This document shows, piece after piece, positions 27,304 to 35,494 of a stretch of 64,000 nucleotides of DNA; position 1 is the stretch's first letter, and every line of letters starts with the position of its first letter. The position numbers and the translations under genes are program-made. Under the pieces are notes generated by a model. The model made no database searches, was not told the DNA's origin, and saw only the letters and a program-made list of their open reading frames with translations. Origin of the DNA: JADLCX01 sp964630785 (GTDB lineage: Bacteria > Planctomycetota > Phycisphaerae > Phycisphaerales > UBA1924); the NCBI GenBank assembly GCA_964630785.1, contig CAZVZG010000004.1:62001-126000 (forward strand). The letters run 5' to 3'.

Positions 27304-27795
27304 ATGACGCTCAAGCATGAGACTCGGAACGACCTGACTCGGGACACGCGTGAGAAGATGGCCGATCTGCTCGGCGATCGGCTGGCGGACATTCTGGACC
27401 TGCGCAGCCAGCTCAAGCAGGCCCACTGGAACGTGAAGGGGCCGAACTTCATCGGCCTGCACAAACTGTTCGACGAGGTCGTCGAGAGCGTGGACGAGCA
27501 CGCGGACGAGATCGCCGAACGAGCGGTGCAACTGGGCGCCGTGGTCGTCGGCACCGTTCGCACCGCGGCCAAGCGATCGTCTTTGAAGGAGTACCCGCTG
27601 GATATCGCCAAGGGGCGCGACCACGTTGGCGCGGTGGCCGATGTGCTCGCGGCCTTCGGAAAGTCGGCCCGGGCCGCGATCGAGGCGGCGGACAAGGCGA
27701 GCGACAAGGACACCGCGGACCTCTTCACCCAGGTCTCGCGCGAGATCGACAAGCACCTGTGGATGGTGGAGGCGCACGGGCAGGCGGAGGCGTGA
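27304..27795 (+). CDS. dps: Dps-family DNA-binding ferritin-like protein
   Basis: 163 aa from an ATG with AAAGGAG upstream. The four-helix ferritin-like fold carries the Dps intersubunit ferroxidase residues: QAHWNVKGPNFIGLHKLFDE (His41, His53) and VDEHADEIAERA (Asp68, Glu72). Dps forms a 12-mer that binds DNA and oxidises and stores iron with peroxide. The N-terminal tail (MTLKHETRNDLTRDTREK) is short and mixed in charge. It is the last gene of its short run and is followed by a strong hairpin at 27804-27824, then the convergent murA. Confidence 0.93.
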   Translation: MTLKHETRNDLTRDTREKMADLLGDRLADILDLRSQLKQAHWNVKGPNFIGLHKLFDEVVESVDEHADEIAERAVQLGAVVVGTVRTAAKRSSLKEYPLDIAKGRDHVGAVADVLAAFGKSARAAIEAADKASDKDTADLFTQVSREIDKHLWMVEAHGQAEA

Positions 27796-27803
27796 GGTTG
27801 GTG

Positions 27804-27824
27804 TCACCGCCTTCGGGGCGGTGA
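27804..27824. terminator. Hairpin between convergent dps and murA
   Basis: TCACCGCC (27804-27811), loop TTCGG, GGCGGTGA (27817-27824). The outer bases TTGGT (27798-27802) and ACCAA (27829-27833) extend the stem after a small bulge. There is no T-run on either strand, but its position between two converging genes suggests a bidirectional terminator. Confidence 0.6.
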
Positions 27825-27863
27825 GGAAACCAAGCACCCCCGGCAGCAGCCCGACGCCACGTT

Positions 27864-29252
27864 TCAGACCGCGACCGTGGAGGTTTCGGCCGCGGCGTTA
27901 GTAGGGTTTTTCTCTTTGGCCCTCTCGATGTCGGCGCCCAGGAGCTTGAGCCGCTCCTCCATCTGCTCGTAGCCGCGGTCGAGGTGGTACACGCGGTTGA
28001 CGATGGTCTGGCCCTCGGCCGCGAGCCCGGCGAGGACCAGACACGCGCTGGCGCGCAGGTCGCTGGCCATCACCTGAGCGCCGACCAGACGGCGGACGCC
28101 GGTGATGACGGCAGTCGGTCCCTGGCGGACGATGCGAGCGCCCATGCGCCCGAGTTCGGCGACGTGCAGGAACCGCTCCGGGTAGATGCGCTCGGTGATG
28201 ATCGAGTTGCCGTCGGCCAGGCAGAGCAGGGCCATGATCTGCGCCTGCAGATCGGTCGGGAAGCCGGGGTGAGGCTGGGTGGTGATCTCGGCGGGCTTGA
28301 GGAGCCGCGAACTGGTGAGCCGCACCGTCGCCCGCATCGGGTCGCGGGCCCCGGGCGTGGCCTCGGGCGCGACGATCAGACCGACACGCTCCAGCGTGTC
28401 GCACGCGGCCATGAGCGCATCCATCGGGCAGTTGTCGAGGGTGATGTCGCCGTTGGTCATCGCGGCCGCGCACATGTAGGTGCCGGCCTCGATGCGATCG
28501 GGGATCACCCTGTGCTCCACGCCGGTGAGGTTCTCGACGCCGTCGATGGTGATGCGCGGCGAGCCCGCGCCCCGTACCCGGGCGCCCATCGCGTTGAGCA
28601 GTTTGGCCAGATCGACCACCTCGGGCTCGCACGCGGCCGACTCGATGACGGTCTGCCCGTCGGCCAGGGCCGCGGCGGACATCACGTTGGCCGTGCCGAG
28701 CACGGTCGAGCCCATCGGGCCGCCGAGGAAGATGCGGGCGCCGCGAAGCCGCCCTCCGGCGCCACCCCCCCCCCTCCCACCCGGCACGCGGGCGACGATG
28801 TCGCCCTGATGCAGGTTGATCTCCGCGCCGAGGGCCTCCAGCCCTCGGAGGTGAAGGTCCACGGGCCGTTCGCCGATCGCGCACCCGCCGGGCATGGAGA
28901 TTCGGGCGTAGCCGCGCTTGGCGAGCATCGGCCCCAGGGCGCAGATACTGGCCCGCATCGTGCGGACGATTTCATACCGGGCGTGACTCTGGCTCTCGTC
29001 CTGGGCGTGGATGAGCATCGTGCCGCCGGGGCTGTTCGCGGCTGTGGACGGGGAGAACTCGACGCGGCACCCCAGCTCCGTCAGGAGCTTCATCATGTTG
29101 CGGATGTCGGCCAGGTCGGGCACATCGGTCAGAACGATGGGCCGGTCGGTAAGCAGCGCGCCCGCCATGAGGGGCAAGGTCGCGTTCTTCGAGCCCTTCA
29201 CGGTGAGCCGCCCACAGAGCCGCTTACCGCCGTTGATGACGAACTGGTCCAA
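27864..29252 (-). CDS. murA: UDP-N-acetylglucosamine 1-carboxyvinyltransferase
   Basis: 462 aa from a TTG at 29252 with GGGAG seven bases upstream; this start gives (M)DQFVINGGKRLCG, matching the conserved MurA N-terminus. It catalyses the first committed step of peptidoglycan precursor synthesis. Lys22 (KGSKNATLPL), the catalytic Cys124 in PGGCAIGERPVDLH, and the loops EAGTYMCAAAMTNG, HPGFPTDLQAQ and DLRASACLVLAGLAAEG are present. The Cys makes fosfomycin sensitivity possible. An 11-residue glycine-rich insertion (157-167) encoded by a run of ten C at 28765-28774 replaces a surface loop. Its presence supports a peptidoglycan-bearing wall. Confidence 0.95.
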   Translation of the reverse strand: MDQFVINGGKRLCGRLTVKGSKNATLPLMAGALLTDRPIVLTDVPDLADIRNMMKLLTELGCRVEFSPSTAANSPGGTMLIHAQDESQSHARYEIVRTMRASICALGPMLAKRGYARISMPGGCAIGERPVDLHLRGLEALGAEINLHQGDIVARVPGGRGGGGAGGRLRGARIFLGGPMGSTVLGTANVMSAAALADGQTVIESAACEPEVVDLAKLLNAMGARVRGAGSPRITIDGVENLTGVEHRVIPDRIEAGTYMCAAAMTNGDITLDNCPMDALMAACDTLERVGLIVAPEATPGARDPMRATVRLTSSRLLKPAEITTQPHPGFPTDLQAQIMALLCLADGNSIITERIYPERFLHVAELGRMGARIVRQGPTAVITGVRRLVGAQVMASDLRASACLVLAGLAAEGQTIVNRVYHLDRGYEQMEERLKLLGADIERAKEKNPTNAAAETSTVAV

Positions 29253-29707
29253 TCTCAAACTCCCGGGATGAGGGTAGGGGACGCCGCGCTGACGACGTTC
29301 GAGCAGAACTATCGGCAAATGACGCGCGCCAAGCCCACCCGACGCGGAGGTCCGGGAAGGCACGGCGCGCGGGCGTCCTCGAATAGATCGGGAGCGGTGC
29401 GTGCGCCCGGGGTATTGACGCCCCCGATAAGAACCCTCCCCTTTCCGGCGGTCCGAGCGGGCGTGTTGATTTCCGGCCCCTCGCTCCCGCCGTCATCGTT
29501 GCGGGCGTCACAGGCCGACCGGGAGCGGCGTCGCGGCAACCCGGGGTCTTGGCAAGCGGGGGCGTGAATTCGAGATTCAACATGACCGGCCCGCTTTGTG
29601 TGGAGCGGCCCGGGAGCGTCGCAGGCGCGGCGCACCCGGGAACGGCGCCGGCCGCGCCCCGGATGCTCACGGCCCCGAGCCGTGCGGCAGACCGCGAAAG
29701 GGAGCTT
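29253..29707. other. Divergent region between murA and the fibro-slime gene
   Basis: 455 bases holding promoters for two divergent genes. Open frames here lack ribosome sites or known domains. No RNA gene or repeat is recognised. Confidence 0.4.
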
Positions 29708-30679
29708 ATGCAGTACACGTTGAATCGCACCCGCACGTCGAAGACCCCGGCGGCGCTCCTGATCGCCGCGGCGTGCACCGCCGCGATGTGCGGCGTCGCC
29801 GGGGCCCAGGTCCAGGCCGGTGACTCGGCTTCGATGTCCGGTTCAGGGTCCTCACCCGCGGAGTTGAACCTGCCCAGCACGCTGACGCTGACGGGCACCG
29901 TGCGCGATTTCCGCGCCGCGGACAGCGCGGGCGGGTGTGCCGACTTTGAGCGTCGGCCGACGCGTGGCTACGCCCATTACGCCTACCAGGTCCGCGACGA
30001 GCTGGACGCCGATGGCAAGCCGGTGTTCAACAACACCGGGCGCAAGGTGACCTCGCAGTGGAAGGACTCGAGCGGGCGCAACATCATTCCGCCGCGCGAG
30101 TACATGGAGTCGCGCTCCAGCGACGTGGCGGGTGCGTGCGAGACGGTCGACGGCGGGTCGCTCACCACGGCCGAGAACTTCAGCAAGTGGTTCCGTGACG
30201 ACAGCACGATGAACGCGTCGATGCCGCTGCCGATCACGCTCGTGCGGGCCTCCGGCACGAACATGTACTCGTTCGACGACCGCCAGGACGCGACGTACAA
30301 GGCCCGCGGCGGCTTCTTCCCGATCAACGGGCAGCTCTTCGGCAACTACGCCAGCACCGGGAAGAACTTCCACTTCACCTACGAGCTGGACACCACGTTC
30401 ACGTACCGCCACGGCGGCGGCCAGGTGTTCACCTTCACCGGTGACGACGACGTGTACGTGTTCATCGACGGCAAGTGCGTGATCGACCTGGGCGGTGTGC
30501 ACTCGGCCGTCAGCCAGACGGTCGACCTCGACCGCTGCTCGTGGCTGCAGGACGGCCACCGCTACAGCCTGAAGTTCTTCTTCGCCGAGCGGCACACCAC
30601 GCAGTCCAACTGCCGCATCGACACGACGCTCTCGCTGGAGAACGCCCAGTTGCCGGCGACCTCGGCCCTGTTCGACTGA
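29708..30679 (+). CDS. Secreted fibro-slime domain protein
   Basis: 323 aa from an ATG at 29708 with GGGAG upstream. Signal peptide: basic start then PAALLIAAACTAAMCGVAGAQ, cleavage likely near residue 33. The rest is one fibro-slime domain (TIGR02148-type, PA14-like beta-barrel): the opening TLTLTGTVRDFR, a Cys-containing middle, then the hallmark FTFTGDDDVYVFIDGKCVIDLGG and HRYSLKFFFAERHTTQSNCRIDTTL. Acidic DDD and the paired Cys fit calcium-stabilised sugar or cell-surface binding in this family. The domain is common in Fibrobacteres, Planctomycetota and slime moulds. No sorting tail is seen. It is followed by a probable terminator. Confidence 0.87.
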   Translation: MQYTLNRTRTSKTPAALLIAAACTAAMCGVAGAQVQAGDSASMSGSGSSPAELNLPSTLTLTGTVRDFRAADSAGGCADFERRPTRGYAHYAYQVRDELDADGKPVFNNTGRKVTSQWKDSSGRNIIPPREYMESRSSDVAGACETVDGGSLTTAENFSKWFRDDSTMNASMPLPITLVRASGTNMYSFDDRQDATYKARGGFFPINGQLFGNYASTGKNFHFTYELDTTFTYRHGGGQVFTFTGDDDVYVFIDGKCVIDLGGVHSAVSQTVDLDRCSWLQDGHRYSLKFFFAERHTTQSNCRIDTTLSLENAQLPATSALFD

Positions 30680-30744
30680 TCGGGCAACAACCATCCGGCG
30701 GCCCATCGTTCCGATGGATCACCGCCGTCATGCTGTGCCGGCCG

Positions 30745-30781
30745 CCCGGGTCAATGCCTCCGACCCGGGTGTGCCGTTTTT
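30745..30781 (+). terminator. Probable rho-independent terminator after the fibro-slime gene
   Basis: CCCGGGTC (30745-30752), a 9-base loop, GACCCGGG (30762-30769), then GTGCCG and a T-run at 30777-30781. It lies 65 bases after the stop of the fibro-slime gene. Confidence 0.7.
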
Positions 30782-30821
30782 GAGGCCCGCGACGAGCACC
30801 CCGCGCGTGCTTGACGCCGGG

Positions 30822-31322
30822 CTAGGGGCATGACCCCCAGGCGTTCCATCCACCCCGGTACTCGCGCCGGTAGCCGTAGCCGTCGTCGCCGAAGCGCCGC
30901 CCGACACCAAAGAACGTGAACGTTCCGTTGCGATCCCGGATGTACAACTGCCGGCGCGAGTCGAGGTCCGCACGATACGGCTGCGGCCAAGCGTCGGATG
31001 CCAGGAGCGGGCCGCTCGATTCGATGCTCAACCGCCCATCGGCCCTCGCGAACTCGGGCAGTTCGGCCGGGTCCGTGTCGTTGAGGTGATCGCCCACCTC
31101 CGGGGTGGACATGACCGACTCCCACGAGGCGGCTTGGCCGCGCTCGGACGCGCGACCGTAGCCCGCGAGTGCTTCGCGCTGCGGAACCGACGTCGCGCAG
31201 GCCGAAAGGGTTGTACTCGCGGCGAGCAGGACCAGAACGAGAACACGCCGCGAACGCCGCGCGGATGCCGCGCGGGGTCCGGGCCGCCGACCGGAACAGA
31301 TCTTCGAGTTGTCCGAAAGCAT
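30822..31322 (-). CDS. Small lipoprotein, function unknown
   Basis: 166 aa from an ATG at 31322, chosen because a longer frame reads into the neighbouring regulator. Basic N-region, hydrophobic core RVLVLVLLAASTTLSAC with Cys near residue 42 as lipobox. The mature part contains LYIRDRNGTFTFFGVGRRFG and ends with GYGYRREYRGGWNAWGSCP, aromatic and Gly-rich. The family is not recognised. It converges on the fibro-slime gene and lies downstream of the Rrf2 regulator, in the same direction, after 92 bases. Confidence 0.6.
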   Translation of the reverse strand: MLSDNSKICSGRRPGPRAASARRSRRVLVLVLLAASTTLSACATSVPQREALAGYGRASERGQAASWESVMSTPEVGDHLNDTDPAELPEFARADGRLSIESSGPLLASDAWPQPYRADLDSRRQLYIRDRNGTFTFFGVGRRFGDDGYGYRREYRGGWNAWGSCP

Positions 31323-31414
31323 GCTCCAACTGTGCCCCAGACCGGGACGCTCGCCAGCCGGATCGACGGTCGCGGTGTCAATCGGGCGGCACAAACCGCA
31401 GGCCCGACCGAAAC

Positions 31415-31900
31415 TCACACGGCGTGCCCCAGGTCTTCCGCGTCGGGCGGGCGGCGGGGCGGCTCAAACCGGGCGGGCGCTCCGGGCTCGTTCCGGCGCC
31501 GGGCCTCGAACGCGGCGAAGTCGGCCACGCTCGTGGTTCCGAGAAAATCCAGGGCCCTCTGGCGGTGCCCAGCCCAGAACGCGTGCGCCGGGCACGCCCG
31601 GGTTTCGCTGCATTCGCTCGTGCCGAACATGCAGCGGTTCTCGACGATCGGATCGCCCATCGCGCGGCAGAGCTCGAGGATCGTGATCTGCTCCGGCGGT
31701 CGTGCGAGCGTAACCCCCCCACCGACTCCCCGCTGCGTGTCCACCAGACCGAGCCGGCGGAGCGAGTTGACAATCTTGGCCAGATAGGCCGCGGGAATAC
31801 CGCAGGCTTCGGCAATTTCACGAACCAAGACCGGCCGCCCGCCCGCGAGGGCGATGTACCCGAGCGCACTCGCGGCATAAGCGACAGCTTGTCCGACCAT
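31415..31900 (-). CDS. Rrf2-family transcriptional regulator with Cys cluster
   Basis: 161 aa from an ATG at 31900 with GGGAGC seven bases upstream. The N-terminus MVGQAVAYAASALGYIAL is the usual Rrf2 start. Winged helix: VLVREIAEACGIPAAYLAKIVNSLRRLGLV, then the wing RGVGGGVTLARPPEQITILEL. Three cysteines (90, 97, 103; spacing C-x6-C-x5-C) lie where IscR and NsrR bind an iron-sulfur cluster (C-x5-C-x5-C and C-x5-C-x6-C). It is divergent from the cbb3 oxidase operon, so it probably controls that operon in response to iron-sulfur status, nitric oxide or redox; this is inferred from position and family. Confidence 0.87.
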   Translation of the reverse strand: MVGQAVAYAASALGYIALAGGRPVLVREIAEACGIPAAYLAKIVNSLRRLGLVDTQRGVGGGVTLARPPEQITILELCRAMGDPIVENRCMFGTSECSETRACPAHAFWAGHRQRALDFLGTTSVADFAAFEARRRNEPGAPARFEPPRRPPDAEDLGHAV

Positions 31901-32044
31901 ATGCGGGCTCCCGGGGACGCCTGAACAATCGACAAACATACCCGCATGTCCATAATAAGGCAAGAGCGGGCTCGAAAATCGCTTTCCGGACGTTCAGGAC
32001 CGCGAGAAAATCAGACCAACAACTCTGGACATTTGCGGAGAAGC

Positions 32045-32074
32045 CGATATGTTTCTCCGATAGTCGGCATATCG
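32045..32074. promoter_or_regulatory. Dyad upstream of the cbb3 operon
   Basis: CGATATG (32045-32051) and CATATCG (32068-32074) form a 7-base inverted repeat around a smaller dyad CCGATAGTCGG (32057-32067). A second pairing, GGAGAA with TTCTCC, overlaps it. It sits 26 bases before the ccoNO start codon, suitable for an operator of the divergent Rrf2 protein or a leader hairpin. Confidence 0.35.
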
Positions 32075-32099
32075 CTGATGGTGCCTGGAGACCCTGGTC

Positions 32100-34493
32100 A
32101 TGGCAGAGACCGCGTTCGCGAACCCGCCTGTCGACGGCGCGCCCGTTCAGGCCGCCCTGTGGACGAAACCCGGGCGCGAGGAAGAGTCGGGGCCGATGGA
32201 GACGTTCGTCTACGACGACGCCATCGTGCGGAAGTTCACGATGGCGACGGTGTTCTGGGGGATCGTGGCGTTCGTGGTGGGGGTGGTGATCGCCTTTGAG
32301 CTGGTGCTGCCGAGCGTGCTCAACCTGGAGGTGCTGGGTTACAAGCCCTTCGGCGCACTGGCGTTCCTGACCAACGTCCAGTTCCTGACCTTCGGACGTC
32401 TGCGGCCGCTGCACACCAACGCGGCGATCTTCGCGTTCGCGGGCAACGCGATCTTCGCGGCGGTGTACTACTCGACCCAGCGCCTGTGCAAGGCGCGGAT
32501 GTACAGCGACGTGCTGAGCAAGCTGCACTTCTGGGGTTGGCAGGCGATCATCGTCGCGGCCGCGATCACGCTCCCGCTGGGCATCACCCAGTCGAAGGAG
32601 TACGCGGAGCTGGAGTGGCCGATCGACTTGGCGATCGCGGTGGTGTGGGTGGGGTTCTTCGGCACCAACTTCTTCATGACGCTGATGCGCCGGCGTGAGC
32701 GTCACCTCTACGTCGCGATCTGGTTCTACATCGCGACGATCGTGACGGTCGCGATGCTGCACGTGTTCAACAGCCTGGCGATCCCGGTGAGCCTGACCAA
32801 GAGCTACCCGGTGTACGCGGGGGTGCAGGACGCGCTGATGCAGTGGTGGTACGGGCACAACGCCGTGGCGTTCGTGCTCACGACGCCGTTCCTGGGGCTG
32901 ATGTACTACTTCCTGCCCAAGGCCGCGGAACGGCCGGTGTACTCGTACCGGCTGTCGATCGTGCACTTCTGGAGCCTGGTGTTCATCTACATCTGGGCCG
33001 GTCCGCACCACCTGCACTTCACCGCGCTGCCAGGATGGGCGAGCACGCTGGGCATGCTCTTCAGCGTGATGCTGTGGATGCCGAGCTGGGGCGGGATGAT
33101 CAACGGGCTGATGACGGTTCGGGGCGCTTGGCACAAGGTCGCGGCGGACCCGGTCTTGAAGTTCTTCGTGGTGGGCATCACGTTCTACGGCATGGCGACG
33201 TTCGAGGGACCGATGCTCAGCGTCAAGAGCGTGAACGCTCTGAGCCACTACACCGACTGGACCATCGCCCACGTGCACCTGGGCACGCTGGGGTGGAACG
33301 GCTTCATGACCTTCGGCATGGTCTATTGGCTCGCTCCCCGCCTGTTCCAGGCCCCGCTCTGGAGCAAGAAATGGATGGCGAGCCACTTCTGGATCGGGAC
33401 CATCGGCATCCTGCTCTACGTGATCCCGATCTACACGGCGGGCATCACGCAGGGGCTGATGTGGCGGGCGTTCGACGAGACCGGGCGGCTGCAGTACCCC
33501 GACTTCGTCGAGACGCTGGTGCAGTCGCTGCCGTTCTACTGGTTCCGCGTGCTGGGTGGAACGCTGTACCTGATCGGCATGATCATGCTGGGCGTGAACG
33601 TGCTGATGACCTGGCGGGCCCGTCCGGCCAGGTATGCCGAGCCCGTGCAGACCGCGCCGGCGCTCTCGGCCGTGTATCGCCCCGATCCTGAGCCGCTCAC
33701 GCGCCTGGACGCGAACACCGAAGTGGGCAAGGCGGGCGACGTGTGGCTGCAGGGTTGGTGGCACCGGGTGCTCGAGGGCCGGCCCGCGAAGTTCACGGTG
33801 TGGGTGGCGATCGCGGTGGGGCTCGCCTCGGTGCTGGAGCTGGTCCCGATCTTCCTGGTCCGCTCGAACGTGCCGACCATCGCGAGCGTGACGCCGTACA
33901 CGCCGCTGGAGCTGGCCGGTCGCGACATCTACATCAGCGAGGGTTGCTACAACTGCCACTCGCAGATGATCCGGCCGCTCTGGGCCGAGACCAAGCGGTA
34001 CGGCGAGTATTCCAAGCCGGGCGAGTTCGTGTACGACCATCCGTTCCAGTGGGGCAGCCGTCGCATCGGGCCTGATCTGGCCCGCGAGGGCGGCAAGCAG
34101 AGCCACGACTGGCACGTGCGTCATATGAAGGACCCTCGCCAACTGGTCGGGCAGTCGATCATGCCCGCGTACCCGCACCTGCTGAGCGACGACCTGGACT
34201 TCGCCGGCATCCAGAAGCGAGTGGACGCCATGGCGATGCTCGGCGTGCCGTACGGCAACGCCGTGAAGGCGGGGATGGCCGAGAAGATGGCCCGCGAGCA
34301 GGCGACGACGATCTCCAAGGAACTGGTCGCGCAGGGCGGGCAGGCGGGCCTGGAAGGCAAGCAGATCATCGCGCTCGTGGCGTACCTGCAGCGGCTGGGC
34401 ACGGACATCTCCAAGCCCGCGGACGCCGCCCCGCCGACAGCCGCCGCGACACCGGCAGCCAGCCCGGCTTCCGCCGTGGCCACGAAGGAGTGA
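32100..34493 (+). CDS. ccoNO: Fused cbb3-type cytochrome c oxidase subunit I/II (CcoN-CcoO)
   Basis: 797 aa; GGAG lies nine bases upstream of the ATG. Residues about 40-515 are CcoN: 12 or more membrane helices with the heme/copper ligands LRPLHTNAA, WWYGHNAVAF, WAGPHHLHFTALP and TIAHVHLGTLGWNG. After a linker and another TM helix (FTVWVAIAVGLASVLELVPIFLV), residues about 590-760 are CcoO with one heme c site CYNCH (616-620), followed by SQMIRPLWAETKRYG and IGPDLAREGGKQSHDWH and the methionine loop IMPAYPHLL. The enzyme reduces oxygen to water at high affinity and pumps protons. Fusion of the two subunits is known in some phyla, including Planctomycetota. First gene of a complete cco operon. 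Confidence 0.95.
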   Translation: MAETAFANPPVDGAPVQAALWTKPGREEESGPMETFVYDDAIVRKFTMATVFWGIVAFVVGVVIAFELVLPSVLNLEVLGYKPFGALAFLTNVQFLTFGRLRPLHTNAAIFAFAGNAIFAAVYYSTQRLCKARMYSDVLSKLHFWGWQAIIVAAAITLPLGITQSKEYAELEWPIDLAIAVVWVGFFGTNFFMTLMRRRERHLYVAIWFYIATIVTVAMLHVFNSLAIPVSLTKSYPVYAGVQDALMQWWYGHNAVAFVLTTPFLGLMYYFLPKAAERPVYSYRLSIVHFWSLVFIYIWAGPHHLHFTALPGWASTLGMLFSVMLWMPSWGGMINGLMTVRGAWHKVAADPVLKFFVVGITFYGMATFEGPMLSVKSVNALSHYTDWTIAHVHLGTLGWNGFMTFGMVYWLAPRLFQAPLWSKKWMASHFWIGTIGILLYVIPIYTAGITQGLMWRAFDETGRLQYPDFVETLVQSLPFYWFRVLGGTLYLIGMIMLGVNVLMTWRARPARYAEPVQTAPALSAVYRPDPEPLTRLDANTEVGKAGDVWLQGWWHRVLEGRPAKFTVWVAIAVGLASVLELVPIFLVRSNVPTIASVTPYTPLELAGRDIYISEGCYNCHSQMIRPLWAETKRYGEYSKPGEFVYDHPFQWGSRRIGPDLAREGGKQSHDWHVRHMKDPRQLVGQSIMPAYPHLLSDDLDFAGIQKRVDAMAMLGVPYGNAVKAGMAEKMAREQATTISKELVAQGGQAGLEGKQIIALVAYLQRLGTDISKPADAAPPTAAATPAASPASAVATKE

Positions 34494-34497
34494 ACCC

Positions 34498-34716
34498 GTG
34501 CGTTTGAGCGACATCGTGAGCCATACAGGCCTGACCACATACCCGATCGTCGGGTTGGTGATCTTTCTGGCGATCTTCGTCCTGGTGTCGGCGCGGGCGC
34601 TTTCGCGGAAGCGTGCGGCCGAGTACCGGCAGGCCTCGATGATGCCGCTGGCCGAGGAGACCGGGGGCTCACCCAACGGGGAGTCCGGCGCCAACTACAC
34701 AGGAGCAGGCCGATGA
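34498..34716 (+). CDS. ccoQ: cbb3 oxidase small subunit CcoQ
   Basis: 72 aa from a GTG at 34498 with AAGGAG upstream. One transmembrane helix (TYPIVGLVIFLAIFVLVSARAL) followed by a charged tail. Length, topology and place between ccoO and ccoP identify it; sequence in this family is poorly conserved. It overlaps ccoP by four bases (ATGA). Confidence 0.85.
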   Translation: MRLSDIVSHTGLTTYPIVGLVIFLAIFVLVSARALSRKRAAEYRQASMMPLAEETGGSPNGESGANYTGAGR

Positions 34717-35408
34717 GCGCAACCGGCAGCATCTCGAACGGCAGCCCCGCCGCCGTGGTTCGATCGCACGCGGCGGCGGACGCCCCGACCTCGAGACCGC
34801 CGGGCAAGCGGAAGCCCGAGGTGCTCGTGCACGAGTACGACGGGATCCAGGAGTTCGACAACCCGACGCCGGGCTGGTGGCACGCGATCTGGGCCGCGAC
34901 GATGCTCTTCAGCGTCGTCTATTTCGTGTTCTGGCAGTTCAGCCCGCTGGCGCCGACGCCGGAGCAGTCCTGGGCCGCGCACAAGACCGAGGAGTTCAAG
35001 AAGCTCTTCGGCTCGCTGGGCGAGCTCAAGCCCGACGAGCCGACCATCCTGCAGATGATGCACAACACTCAGATGCAGGAGGTGGCCAAAGGGATCTTCG
35101 AGAGCAACTGCGCCACCTGTCACGCCAAGGACGGCGGCGGTATCAACGGCGTGAACCTGACCGACGACAGTTACAAAAACGTCAAGCAACTGACGGACAT
35201 CTACAAGACGATCACCGAGGGCGCCAACAACGGCGCGATGCCCTCGTGGCGAAACCGACTGTCGGAGAACGAACGCATCATCGTCGCGGCGTTTGTGGCG
35301 GACCTGCGCGGCACCACACCCAAGAGCGGGAAAGGGCCGGAGGGTTCGCCGATCCCGCCGTGGCCAACGGCCGCGCCCGCCCCCCCGACCGGCGCCCCCG
35401 CCAAATAG
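34713..35408 (+). CDS. ccoP: cbb3 oxidase subunit CcoP with a single heme c domain
   Basis: 231 aa. The N-terminal CcoP_N segment HEYDGIQEFDNPTPGWWHAIW is typical, followed by a TM helix (ATMLFSVVYFVFWQF). Only one cytochrome c domain follows, with heme site CATCH (133-137) and axial Met in NNGAMPSWRNRL. Classical CcoP has two heme c domains, so this one is short; the Pro/Ala-rich C-terminus suggests that the protein ends naturally. Function: electron entry from cytochrome c to the CcoO/CcoN hemes. It overlaps ccoQ. Confidence 0.93.
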   Translation: MSATGSISNGSPAAVVRSHAAADAPTSRPPGKRKPEVLVHEYDGIQEFDNPTPGWWHAIWAATMLFSVVYFVFWQFSPLAPTPEQSWAAHKTEEFKKLFGSLGELKPDEPTILQMMHNTQMQEVAKGIFESNCATCHAKDGGGINGVNLTDDSYKNVKQLTDIYKTITEGANNGAMPSWRNRLSENERIIVAAFVADLRGTTPKSGKGPEGSPIPPWPTAAPAPPTGAPAK

Positions 35409-35494
35409 ACGTCCGCGCCCGGCGCGGGTTCGAACTGCGCGCCGGCTCCCCCCCGGCCCTCCTCCCCCCCTCCCCGAGCGGCGGGGTGATCGAC

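Noticed and set aside
31818..34694. Long minus-strand open frame across ccoNO
   Set aside because: Antisense of a clear heme-copper oxidase gene; no motif or ribosome site.
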